Shown here in pieces: positions 24,938-33,009 of a DNA stretch of 64,000 bases. The translations under genes were made by a program, and so were the position numbers. How positions within the stretch are numbered: position 1 is the first letter of the stretch; each line of letters starts with the position of its first letter. The notes beneath the pieces were generated by a model. It made no database searches and was not told the DNA's origin. It was given only the letters and a program-made list of their open reading frames with translations. Source of the DNA: CAVQZA01 sp963718355 (lineage in GTDB: Bacteria > Actinomycetota > Thermoleophilia > Gaiellales > Gaiellaceae). The DNA is taken from assembly GCA_963718355.1 (NCBI GenBank), contig CAVQZA010000009.1, positions 62,001 to 126,000 of the forward strand. Reading direction: 5' to 3'.

Positions 24938-25077
24938 GGGGTTCTCACCTCGGCCGGGAGCCTAACCGGATTCGCCCACGCGGCCGGGCTTTCGCCCCGT
25001 ATGGGATGATGCGACAAAGCCGCCGCCGCGCAATACTTCAGGCGACTGGCTCGTAACCACGATCCAAGGAGACGTAG
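24938..25077. other. Divergent intergenic region
   Basis: 140 bases between the divergent ClC and SHOCT genes. It holds AAGGAGAC, the ribosome-binding site of the SHOCT gene (25068-25075), and a GGATGATG stretch near 25003 that could contain a -10. No hairpin or repeat stands out. Confidence 0.5.
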
Positions 25078-25392
25078 ATGATCGGTATGCGAAGGCGCCC
25101 GCTCATGCGAGCCGCCATCGTCGGCGGGGCGGCGTACCACGTTGGCAAGAGCGTTCAGGGCGGCCGCGATCAGGACGCGCAGCAGCAGGCGCAGATCGAT
25201 GACCTGCAGGCACAGCAGCAGTACGCCCAGGCTCCGCCGCAGCAGTACGCCCCTCCGCCCCCGCAGGCCGGCGGCGCGATGTCGGAGAGCTCGATCGACC
25301 AGCTCACCAAGCTCGCGGCGCTGCACGAGCAGGGCGTTCTGACCGATGCCGAGTTCGAGGTGCAGAAGCAGAAGCTTCTGCAGGGCATGTAA
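25078..25392 (+). CDS. SHOCT-domain small protein
   Basis: A 104-residue protein: a short basic N-terminus with a hydrophobic patch (AAIVGGAAYHVG), a Gln/Pro-rich linker with QQYA repeats, and a C-terminal SHOCT domain (SSIDQLTKLAALHEQGVLTDAEFEVQKQKLL, about residues 70-100). SHOCT domains are short oligomerisation modules. ATG 25078 has AAGGAG upstream. Its TAA overlaps the next ATG, so it is cotranscribed with the following gene. Confidence 0.88.
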   Translation: MIGMRRRPLMRAAIVGGAAYHVGKSVQGGRDQDAQQQAQIDDLQAQQQYAQAPPQQYAPPPPQAGGAMSESSIDQLTKLAALHEQGVLTDAEFEVQKQKLLQGM

Positions 25393-25910
25393 TGGCGATC
25401 GGACCGGTACAGATGCTCGTCCTCGGCTTCGAGGGCGACAACTTCACAGGAGAGATCGCCGCCGAGCTGGACCGCCTCAAGGAGAGCGACGTGATCCGCC
25501 TGATCGACCTCCTCTTCGTGAAGAAGGAGGACGACGGCTCGATCGAGGTCATCCAGGCCAGCCAGCTCAGCCAGGACGAGGCGATGGAGTTCGGCGCCCT
25601 CGTCGGCGCACTGATCGGCCTCGGGGCCGACGGCGAGGAAGGCGCCGAGGCCGGCGCGATCGCCGGAGCCGAGGCGCTCGAGGACGGCCATGTGTTCGAC
25701 GAGAGCCAGGCCTGGTACGTGGCCGACACGATCCCGAACGGGACCTCTGCCGCGATCGCATTGCTCGAGCACCGCTGGGCGATTCCGCTCCGCGACGCGA
25801 TCGTGCGCGCAAACGGCGTCGCGCTCGCGGACAACTGGATCCATGCCACCGACCTGGTCGCGATCGGCTTGCTGTCCGAGGCCGAGGTGGAGGCGCACGG
25901 CCACGGCTAG
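25392..25910 (+). CDS. DUF6325/DUF1269-like protein
   Basis: A 172-residue soluble protein starting GPVQMLVLGFEGDNFTGEIAAELDRLKESDVIRLIDLLFVKK, then a central glycine-rich helix (ALVGALIGLGADGEEGAEAGAIAGAE), and a second half with SAAIALLEHRWAIPLRDAI. This two-part fold with a glycine-rich middle fits the DUF6325/DUF1269 group, often found next to SHOCT proteins in Actinobacteria. Function is unknown. Confidence 0.75.
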   Translation: MAIGPVQMLVLGFEGDNFTGEIAAELDRLKESDVIRLIDLLFVKKEDDGSIEVIQASQLSQDEAMEFGALVGALIGLGADGEEGAEAGAIAGAEALEDGHVFDESQAWYVADTIPNGTSAAIALLEHRWAIPLRDAIVRANGVALADNWIHATDLVAIGLLSEAEVEAHGHG

Positions 25911-25913
25911 TCG

Positions 25914-26702
25914 CTAGGCGTAGAGCGGACGGGCGGCGCGGATCTGCATCCGTGCATAGCGCCGCTCGTCCGCCGCCTGGCACAGCGAGAGCGCGTTCGT
26001 TCCGTCCTGTGGCGTGACGGCCCAGCCGAAGGTGACGTCGAGGCCTTCCTGGTCGAGCACCGACTCGAGCGTCGCGGCGAGCCTCCCGGCCTCCTCGCCC
26101 GACGAGAGCGAGGTCAGCACACCGAATTCGTCGTGGCCGACCCTGACGAGCGCGTCGCGCGGGTCGAGGCAGGTCGTGAGCAGCCGCGAGACGCGCAGGA
26201 GCGTGTCCGCCTCGTCGCCTAGCTCGTCGACGAGCGGCCCGATCGCACCGATCAGGAGCGCGCACGACTCCGGCGTCGCGAGGCGCTTGCTCATCTCCGA
26301 CTCGAACGCGCGGCCGCGAGGGAGCCCGGTGAAGTCGTCGCGCTCCGCGAGCCCGCGCAGGCGCCCGACGAGAACGCGGTGCTCCTTGGCGAAGTAGCCG
26401 ATCAGCGCTCCGGCGGCGACGAAGGAGACGACGCGGACGAGCATCGAGAGCGTGAAGAGGCTCGACTCGGGCATCCTCGGGCTGATCACGATGGCGAGCA
26501 TGTAGAGCGCAGTCGCGAGGACGCCGGTAAGCGCCCCGAGCCAGGCGTCCGTCGCGAGCGCGAGGAGGACGATCGAGAGGAAGAAGAAGCGGCCGAGGCC
26601 GAGGCCGGGCCGGTCAAAGAGGACGACCACCGCGAAGATCAGCGCAAAGCTCGCCCCGGCGGCGGTGAGCAGTACCCATCGTCTTGGATCCGCAGTTCTC
26701 AC
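25914..26702 (-). CDS. Membrane GGDEF-domain protein with degenerate motif
   Basis: From GTG 26702 (or 26708) about 262 residues: several N-terminal helices (to about residue 115), a short linker (GLAERDDFTGLPRGRAFESEM, the usual entry to a GGDEF domain), then the domain itself with VRVGHDEFGVL where GGDEF should be. GHDEF suggests reduced or lost diguanylate cyclase activity. The open frame continues upstream into cydC but without domain content. It ends the minus-strand group after cydC with a 25-base gap. Confidence 0.75.
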   Translation of the reverse strand: MRTADPRRWVLLTAAGASFALIFAVVVLFDRPGLGLGRFFFLSIVLLALATDAWLGALTGVLATALYMLAIVISPRMPESSLFTLSMLVRVVSFVAAGALIGYFAKEHRVLVGRLRGLAERDDFTGLPRGRAFESEMSKRLATPESCALLIGAIGPLVDELGDEADTLLRVSRLLTTCLDPRDALVRVGHDEFGVLTSLSSGEEAGRLAATLESVLDQEGLDVTFGWAVTPQDGTNALSLCQAADERRYARMQIRAARPLYA

Positions 26703-26725
26703 GGGCACTATCGTGATCGGCCGTT

Positions 26726-28384
26726 TTACAAAGCCGCTTGAGCGCTCCCGCCGTCGAGTGCGACGATCCGATCCATCCGCTCCAGCCCCTCGGGGCGATG
26801 CGTTATCAACAGCACCGTCCGCTCGCCGGCCGCGTCGAGGACGTCGTCCATCAGCTTGCGCGCCGTCGGTGGATCGAGGTGCGCGGTCGGCTCGTCGAGC
26901 ACGAGCACCGGAGCGTCGGCGAGCAGCGCGCGGGCGAGCACGAGCCGCTGGCGCTGGCCTCCCGAGAGACGCGCGCCGTCCTCGCCGACGAGCGTGCCGA
27001 GGCCGTCCGGGAGAGACGCGACCCATTCGGACAGATGGGCGCGGCCGAGCGCCTCCTCGAGCTCCGCGTCCGTAGCCGCCGGCCGCGCGAGCCTGAGGTT
27101 CTCGCGGATCGTCGAGTCGAACACGTGCGCCTCCTGGCCCGCGAGGGCGAAGGTGCGGCGAACGTCCTCCTGCCGGTACTCCCTCGCATCCCGGCCCGCG
27201 ATCGTGACGCGGCCCTGCTCCGGGTCGAGGAAGCGCAGGAGCAGATTCGTGACCGTGGACTTGCCGGCGCCGCTCGGCCCGACCAGCGCGACCCGCGCGC
27301 CGGGGTCGAGCCGCAGGTCGAAGCTCGCGAGCGCCGGCCGGTCCGAGTTGGCATAACGCGCGGTCACATGCTCGAGCGCAACTGCCGCAGACGAAGGCGC
27401 GGGCAGCGGAGCTTCCGGATCCCGCACGGCCGGCTCGCGATCGATCAGCTCGAGCACGCGGCGCCCGGCGCCGAGCGTCGCCGCCAGCTCGCGCGCGGTG
27501 GCGGGCAGCGGCAGCACCGACTCGAACGAGGCGAGCGCGAGGAGCGCCACTGTCGCGATCAACACGCGGTCGAGGTTCCCCGCCGAGTGCGCCGAGACGG
27601 CCGCCGCGAGCACGCCGACGACGGTGAGCCCGGTCACGAGAACGGCGAGCCCGTCCGCGAGGCCCGCGACGACCGCGTCGCGGCGGGTGAGGCGCGCGAG
27701 CTCGGCGTCGGCGTCGCGAACCGCTGCAAGCTTCTCGTCCTCGCGTCCGTAGACGACGAGCTCCGACGCGCCGCGCAGGAGCTCGACGAGCTCGGCGGTC
27801 AGCTCGCCGCGCGCCGCCGCCTGGCGACGGCCGGCGGACCTGCCGAGCCGCGCCGCGAGCGCCGGTAGCGCGACACCTGCGACGAGCAGGCCGGTGGCGA
27901 GGATCGCGCCGGCGAGCGGCAGCACGATCGCCGCGGCGAGGACACAGCCGAGGCCGACGACGACGGCGACGAGCGGCGGCCCGATCCCGCGCAGGTAGAG
28001 CCCCTGGAGCGCGTCGACATCGCCGACCATCCGGCTGACGAGGTCACCGCGCCGGAAATCGGCGAGCTCGGCCGGCGCGAGCGGCTCGATCCGCGCGTAG
28101 AAGCGGGCGCGAATCCGTCCGAGCGCGCGCAGCGCGAGGTCGTGCGAGTAGAGCCGGTCGAGGTAGCGCGCGATCGGCCGCGAGATTCCGAAGAAGCGGA
28201 CGAGGACGATCGTGACCGTCAGCGCCAGGACCGGCGGATGCTCGGCCGCCCGCGAGATCAGATAGCCGGAGGTGGTCAGCAGCGCGACGCCGAACGCGAT
28301 CGCGAGTGAGCCGAGGGCGACCGCAACCGCGACGCGCCTTCCGGGCATCCCGGCGAGCCCGAGCAGTCGGCGCAGCATCGTCAC
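26726..28384 (-). CDS. cydC: Thiol reductant ABC exporter subunit CydC
   Basis: One half of the CydDC exporter of cysteine/glutathione or a heme-linked reductant, needed to assemble cytochrome bd. The 552-residue protein has six helices (to about residue 300) and an ATPase domain with Walker A GPSGAGKST, signature LSGGQRQR, and Walker B VLVLDEPTAHLD. The N-terminal region (TTSGYLISRAAEHPP, VRFFGISRPIARYLDRLYSHD) is diagnostic of CydC. GTG 28384 overlaps the cydD stop (GTGA). Confidence 0.95.
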   Translation of the reverse strand: MTMLRRLLGLAGMPGRRVAVAVALGSLAIAFGVALLTTSGYLISRAAEHPPVLALTVTIVLVRFFGISRPIARYLDRLYSHDLALRALGRIRARFYARIEPLAPAELADFRRGDLVSRMVGDVDALQGLYLRGIGPPLVAVVVGLGCVLAAAIVLPLAGAILATGLLVAGVALPALAARLGRSAGRRQAAARGELTAELVELLRGASELVVYGREDEKLAAVRDADAELARLTRRDAVVAGLADGLAVLVTGLTVVGVLAAAVSAHSAGNLDRVLIATVALLALASFESVLPLPATARELAATLGAGRRVLELIDREPAVRDPEAPLPAPSSAAVALEHVTARYANSDRPALASFDLRLDPGARVALVGPSGAGKSTVTNLLLRFLDPEQGRVTIAGRDAREYRQEDVRRTFALAGQEAHVFDSTIRENLRLARPAATDAELEEALGRAHLSEWVASLPDGLGTLVGEDGARLSGGQRQRLVLARALLADAPVLVLDEPTAHLDPPTARKLMDDVLDAAGERTVLLITHRPEGLERMDRIVALDGGSAQAAL

Positions 28385-30045
28385 GCCGGCGCGACCTCCG
28401 CGATCCGGCCGTGCTCGAGCCGCACGATCCGATCGGCGCGCGCCGCGAGCTCGGCGCTGTGGGCGATCAGCAACACGGTGCGCCCGGTGCGGAGCCGCTC
28501 GACCGCCTCGCCGACGAGCTCCGCGTTGACCGGATCGAGGTTCGCGGTCGGCTCGTCGAGGATCACGAGCGGCGCGTCGCGCAGGAACGCGCGGGCGAGC
28601 GCGATCCGCTGCCGCTCGCCCGCCGAGAGCCCGCGCCCGCCCTCGCCCACGACCTCGCCGTACCCGCCGGGCAGCCGCTGGATGAACGCGTCGGCGCCGG
28701 CCCGCTCGGCGGCGACGCGAACGCGCTCGTCCGTCGCGGCGGGATCGCCGAGCCGGATGTTGTCGGCGACGGTGCCGCGGAAGAGCGTCGGATCCTGCGG
28801 CACCCAGGCGACCTGCGCGCGCCAGGCAGCCGCGTCGCAGCCGGCGAGGTCGACGCCGCCGACGGTGACCCGCCCGGCGGTCGGCTCGCAGAGCCGCAGC
28901 AGGAGCGACGCAGCGGTGCTCTTGCCGCCGCCGCTCTCGCCGACGAGCGCAACGGTCTCGCCCGGCTCGAGCTCGAAGTCGACCGACTCGAGCACCGGCA
29001 CCTCACGCGCCGGATAGGCGAACGAGACGTCCTCGAGCCGGATCGCCGCGCCGCGCGGGCTCGGCGCGAGGCCGGCGCCGGCGGTCACGGCGGGAGGCTG
29101 CTCGATCAGCCCGAGCAGGCGCTCGGAGACGGCGAGCCCGTCGGCGCTCGCGTGGTACTGCGTCGCGAGGTTCCGCAGCGGCAGGTAGAGCTCGGGCGCG
29201 AGCACGAGCACCGTCAAAGCGGTCTCGAAGCCGACATCGCCGTCGACGAGCCGCACGCCGACGGTGACCGCGATCAGCGCCACGCCGATCGTCGCGGCCA
29301 GCTCGAGCACCGCCCCGGAGAGGAACGCGATCCGCAGCGTCCCCATCGCCGCGCGCCGGTACTCGTCGCTGACCTCCTCGATCCGCTCGGTCTGCGCCTC
29401 GCCGCGGTTGAAGGCGCGCAGCGTCGGCAGCCCGCGCACGACATCCGAGAAGTGCGTGGCGAGCAGCGCCAGCGCCTGCCAGCGCTCGCGTGTGTGCTTC
29501 GCGGTGGCGCGGCCGATCAGCCACATGAAGACCGGCACGAGCGGCAGAGTCAGCAGCATGATGCCGGCCGAGAGCGGGTCGATCACCGCCACAAGCACGA
29601 GCACCGCGATCGGCACGGCGGCGGCGAGGAACACCTGCGGCAGATACCGGGCGAAGGCCGTCTCGAGCGCATCGACGCCGCTCACCGCGGTCGTCGCGAC
29701 CTCCGCGCTCTGCGAGCCGTCGAGCGAGGCGGGATGGTCGCGAAGGCGCGTCTCGACAAGGTCGAGCCGGAGCTGCGAGAGGACACCGGTCGCCGCGCGT
29801 CGCCCGACCGCCTCGAAGCCCCATGCGGTGCAGGCGCGCGCGACCACCACCACGACGAGCAGCTCGAGCGGCAGCGATACCGCCGAGAGCGAGGCGCCGT
29901 CGAAGGCCCGGGCGGCGACCCGCGCGAGCAGCACCGCCTGGGCGAGCACGAGCAGCGCCGTCGCGAGCCCGAGCGCGGTGTCGATCCCGAGCAAGAGCCG
30001 CGCCGGCCGCGCGCGACGGAGCAGGCGCGGATCCAGGAGGCGCAC
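28381..30045 (-). CDS. cydD: Thiol reductant ABC exporter subunit CydD
   Basis: Partner of CydC. The 554-residue protein has an N-terminal membrane half and an ATPase with Walker A GESGGGKST, signature LSAGERQR (A for G at the second glycine position), and Walker B LVILDEPTANLD. GTG 30045 gives MRLLDPRLLRRARPARLLLG, with TAGGCT seven bases upstream. It is separated by only 18 bases from the FGE-like lipoprotein gene, continuing the cyd operon, though the -10-like hexamer suggests an extra promoter. Confidence 0.95.
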   Translation of the reverse strand: MRLLDPRLLRRARPARLLLGIDTALGLATALLVLAQAVLLARVAARAFDGASLSAVSLPLELLVVVVVARACTAWGFEAVGRRAATGVLSQLRLDLVETRLRDHPASLDGSQSAEVATTAVSGVDALETAFARYLPQVFLAAAVPIAVLVLVAVIDPLSAGIMLLTLPLVPVFMWLIGRATAKHTRERWQALALLATHFSDVVRGLPTLRAFNRGEAQTERIEEVSDEYRRAAMGTLRIAFLSGAVLELAATIGVALIAVTVGVRLVDGDVGFETALTVLVLAPELYLPLRNLATQYHASADGLAVSERLLGLIEQPPAVTAGAGLAPSPRGAAIRLEDVSFAYPAREVPVLESVDFELEPGETVALVGESGGGKSTAASLLLRLCEPTAGRVTVGGVDLAGCDAAAWRAQVAWVPQDPTLFRGTVADNIRLGDPAATDERVRVAAERAGADAFIQRLPGGYGEVVGEGGRGLSAGERQRIALARAFLRDAPLVILDEPTANLDPVNAELVGEAVERLRTGRTVLLIAHSAELAARADRIVRLEHGRIAEVAPA

Positions 30046-30052
30046 GCCTCGG

Positions 30053-30058
30053 AGCCTA
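30053..30058 (-). promoter_or_regulatory. Leaderless -10 element of cydD (TAGGCT)
   Basis: TAGGCT on the minus strand ends seven bases before GTG 30045, so cydDC may have its own promoter inside the larger operon. Confidence 0.4.
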
Positions 30059-30063
30059 CCCCG

Positions 30064-31341
30064 CTACTTCAGATTCCCGACGATCCCGAGCCGGAAGCCG
30101 AGCCAGGGATAGAAGCGCGCGATCTGCGGATCGCCCGGGTTGTAGCCGAACGCCGAGATCTCGACCTGGTAGGCCGGCGCGTTGGCGACGCCCCCGTGGT
30201 AGTAGCGCCAGTCCCGCAGGAAGTTGACCCCGGGCGGCTGGGGCGCGAGCGTGTCGAGCACCTCGACGACGTTGCCGCCCTGGTCGAGCGTGCCCCACGG
30301 CGAGAACGTCTTCGTCTGGCCGACGGTGCTCACGTTCGCCATATAGATCTTCTGGAAGTCGGCGGGCAGATCGGGCGGAAAGACTTTGCCGCACGACGAC
30401 CCCGCCTGCGACGGGCACCAGGTCGGCGCGGTGCCGGGCGGCGCGCCCGGGGTGTCCACGTCGCTCTGCGGGTCGTTCGGGTTGTAGGTCGAGAGCGGCT
30501 GGTCGCTCGCGTTCTCGACGTCCCCCGTCGTCGGGTTCAGCACCGAAACGTTCGGCTGGTCGAACGGGCCGGTCGGGTAGGCCCAGTACGAGTCGGTGCC
30601 GCCGCCCTTCGGGTCGTAGTAGGCGGCCTTGACCCACTCGTTGTTGCTAGGCAGCACGAAGCCCGCCGACTTGCTGCGCGTCGGCGACTCCTTCTTCATG
30701 TCGTACATCCCCGACTCGGTCTTCGGCGAAAGCCGCACCGTGTACGTGATGTACGTGAAGCCGTTCGAGTTCGACTGCGTCTGGGAGAGGATCTTCCCGT
30801 TGGTGAGCGAGTTGGCAAAGCGGGCGCCGCGCCGGAAGCTCCCGAAGTTGAACGGCTTCTGAGCCCACTCCGGGTACGCCACGGAATAGTGCTCGCCCGC
30901 CCCCGCGGAGGCGGAGTAGGCGACCGAGCCGTACTGCGGCCAGACCGTCGGGCTCATGTTGTCGTCGTAGAGCTGGTGCACGTTCTTCCCGGCCGGATCG
31001 GCCGTGTTCAGGAAGGTCACGTACTGGCTGACCGTCGTCTCGAGCTCCGCGATCCCGTACTTGTAGGAGACCCCGCCCACCGTGAGGCACGGCGGCGGCG
31101 CAGCGGGCGCGTCGGCGCAGGTCTTGTAGATCCCGGTGCCCTTGGGCGGGTCGACGAACTGGCCCTTCGGGCCGCCGAAGGTCTGGATCACGCCCACCGA
31201 GTGGTTCCCCGGGTCGGCGACAACGGCCATCTGGACCGTCACCACTCCGCGCTTCGCGGTCGTCGAGCTCGAGCCGCAGGCGCTCGCGCCGACGACGAGC
31301 ACGGCGAGCAGACCGATCAGCGCGAGCCGCTCAGCCCGCAT
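30064..31341 (-). CDS. Lipoprotein with formylglycine-generating-enzyme (SUMF1)-like domain
   Basis: A 425-residue exported protein. Signal peptide with lipobox VVGASACGSS (Cys about 22). The rest resembles the FGE/SUMF1 fold: YKYGIAELETTVSQYVTFLN, then GFVLPSNNEWVKAAYYDPKGGG, DQGGNVVEVLD, WRYYHGG and a C-terminal FRLGIVG. The paired catalytic cysteines of true FGE are not evident in the usual C-terminal place, so it may bind a ligand instead of oxidising sulfatases. No sulfatase is near. Its start overlaps the flavodoxin 3' end by 11 bases, placing it inside the cyd operon. Confidence 0.72.
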   Translation of the reverse strand: MRAERLALIGLLAVLVVGASACGSSSTTAKRGVVTVQMAVVADPGNHSVGVIQTFGGPKGQFVDPPKGTGIYKTCADAPAAPPPCLTVGGVSYKYGIAELETTVSQYVTFLNTADPAGKNVHQLYDDNMSPTVWPQYGSVAYSASAGAGEHYSVAYPEWAQKPFNFGSFRRGARFANSLTNGKILSQTQSNSNGFTYITYTVRLSPKTESGMYDMKKESPTRSKSAGFVLPSNNEWVKAAYYDPKGGGTDSYWAYPTGPFDQPNVSVLNPTTGDVENASDQPLSTYNPNDPQSDVDTPGAPPGTAPTWCPSQAGSSCGKVFPPDLPADFQKIYMANVSTVGQTKTFSPWGTLDQGGNVVEVLDTLAPQPPGVNFLRDWRYYHGGVANAPAYQVEISAFGYNPGDPQIARFYPWLGFRLGIVGNLK

Positions 31342-31978
31342 TGAGCGAATCCGCGAGCTTGTTGGCGAAGGCCGCGGCCTGCTCCTCGAAGCCCGGCTTG
31401 AGATTCGTCGGCGGGATCTTGATCCCGAGCGAGCGGTCGCGCATCTCGCCCTTGCCGAAGTAGCTGAGCAGCGCGAGCAGCGACCGGATCTGGCCGCCCT
31501 CGTACGTGAACTTCGTCCAGTCGACGAACTGGCCTCCCTGTGCCGTGGCGAGCTTCTTTACCTCTTTCAGGTTGATGCTCCAGTAGCGACGGCACACGGC
31601 GTAAGTGCCGAACGGCTTGCCGGCGAGCACCGCCTTCGCGGCCCCGGACTTGAGGTAGGAGCGAAGCGGCATGTTCGTGGTGAAGAACCACGTCGGCGAT
31701 CCGAGCACGATCAGGTCGTAGTCGCCCGACTTTGCCTCGTCCGGGATCCCGATCTCGCCGGTCTTGCGGACGGTCTGCGGCCAGAGTAGCGGCAGGATGC
31801 TGAAAACGGCGTGCTTGAACGGAAACGTCTTGAAGTTCTTCGAATAGTGCGGATCGGTGAACTCGATCGCCGCCTCGGTGACCTCGTGGCCACGGCCGCG
31901 CAGCGTCTCCGCCATCGCGTCGCAGACCCGCTGGGCCTGCTGGGTGTGCGTGTAGTACACGAACAGGACTCGCGGCAT
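31331..31978 (-). CDS. Flavodoxin-family protein in the cyd operon
   Basis: A 215-residue flavodoxin-fold protein: VLFVYYTHTQQAQRVCDAM (FMN phosphate loop, residues 4-22), then LIVLGSPTWFFTTNMPLRSYL (the second FMN loop, about 91-111), and YWSINLKEVKKLA. Such proteins act as NAD(P)H:quinone or FMN oxidoreductases. ATG 31978 has AGGAGAG upstream. It lies directly after cydB and overlaps the FGE-like gene, so it may feed electrons to the quinone pool used by cytochrome bd; this is inference from position. Confidence 0.82.
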   Translation of the reverse strand: MPRVLFVYYTHTQQAQRVCDAMAETLRGRGHEVTEAAIEFTDPHYSKNFKTFPFKHAVFSILPLLWPQTVRKTGEIGIPDEAKSGDYDLIVLGSPTWFFTTNMPLRSYLKSGAAKAVLAGKPFGTYAVCRRYWSINLKEVKKLATAQGGQFVDWTKFTYEGGQIRSLLALLSYFGKGEMRDRSLGIKIPPTNLKPGFEEQAAAFANKLADSLNAG

Positions 31979-31989
31979 GTATTTCTCTC

Positions 31990-33009
31990 CTAGTCGGTCG
32001 GCTCTGGTCGCGGGCCGCCGACGCGGGCCCGGAAGACGTGGTACGTCCAGCCCTGGTAGAGCAGGACGAGCGGAACGAAGATGGCCGCGACGACGGTCAT
32101 CACGGCGAGCGTGTAGTGCTGCGAGGCCGAGTTGCTCACCGTCAGGCTGTAGGTGAAGCTCGTGCTCGAGACCATCACGCGCGGGAAGAGGCCGACGAAG
32201 AGCGTCACGACCACGGCGATCGCGCCGAGGCCGGTCATCGTGAAGGCCCAAACCTGGCGTCGCATCTGCACGAAGACGACCGCGAGGATCAGCGCCACGA
32301 TCCCGATCGCCGCCGGCAGCACCGTCGGGAAGACGCTCTTGTCGTTGCGATTCACCGCGACGACGACCGTCAGGATGAGGAAGATCGCGCCGAGCCCCGC
32401 CGCGACGAGCGAGAGCTGCTTCGCCGCCTCGCCGGCGCGGGCCAGCAGGTCGCCCTGGGTGCGCAACGTCAGGAACGTCGCGCCGTGGAAGGCGAAGATC
32501 GCCACGACTGCGAGCCCGCCAAGGATGGTGTAGCCGTTGAAGAGGTTCCAGAAGGTGCCGCTGAAGTCCATGCTCGAGTTGATCGGCGTGCCGTAGAGCA
32601 GGTTCGCGAAGCCGACGCCCCAGATCAGCGAGGCGCCGAAGCTCCCGACGGCGTTCGCCCACAGCCAGACCCTTCGCCAGCGCGGGCTCGTGCTCTTCGA
32701 GCGCCACTCGAACGAGATCACGCGGATGATCAGGAAGAAGAGCACGGCCAGGAGAGCGAGGTAGAGGCCGGAGAACATCGTCGCGTACCAGGCCGGGAAG
32801 GCCGCGAACGTCGCGCCGCCGGCCGTCACGAGCCACACCTCGTTGCCGTCCCAGACCGGGCCGATCGTCTCGAACATCTCGCTGCGCTCCTCGTCGTTCC
32901 GCGGCAGGAACGGCAGCAGCATCCCGACGCCGAAGTCGAAGCCCTCGAGCAGGAAATAGCCCGACCAGAGGACGACGATCAGCACGAACCAGAGGTTCTG
33001 GAGGTTCAT
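31990..33009 (-). CDS. cydB: Cytochrome bd ubiquinol oxidase subunit II
   Basis: Membrane partner of CydA. The 339-residue protein has about eight helices, and the sequence starts NLWFVLIVVLWSGYFLLEGFDFGVGMLLPFL, the family hallmark. IGPVWDGNEVWLVTAGGATFAAFP (about residues 47-70) is also typical. The start overlaps the cydA stop by one base. The protein lacks hemes itself but stabilises CydA. Confidence 0.97.
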   Translation of the reverse strand: MNLQNLWFVLIVVLWSGYFLLEGFDFGVGMLLPFLPRNDEERSEMFETIGPVWDGNEVWLVTAGGATFAAFPAWYATMFSGLYLALLAVLFFLIIRVISFEWRSKSTSPRWRRVWLWANAVGSFGASLIWGVGFANLLYGTPINSSMDFSGTFWNLFNGYTILGGLAVVAIFAFHGATFLTLRTQGDLLARAGEAAKQLSLVAAGLGAIFLILTVVVAVNRNDKSVFPTVLPAAIGIVALILAVVFVQMRRQVWAFTMTGLGAIAVVVTLFVGLFPRVMVSSTSFTYSLTVSNSASQHYTLAVMTVVAAIFVPLVLLYQGWTYHVFRARVGGPRPEPTD

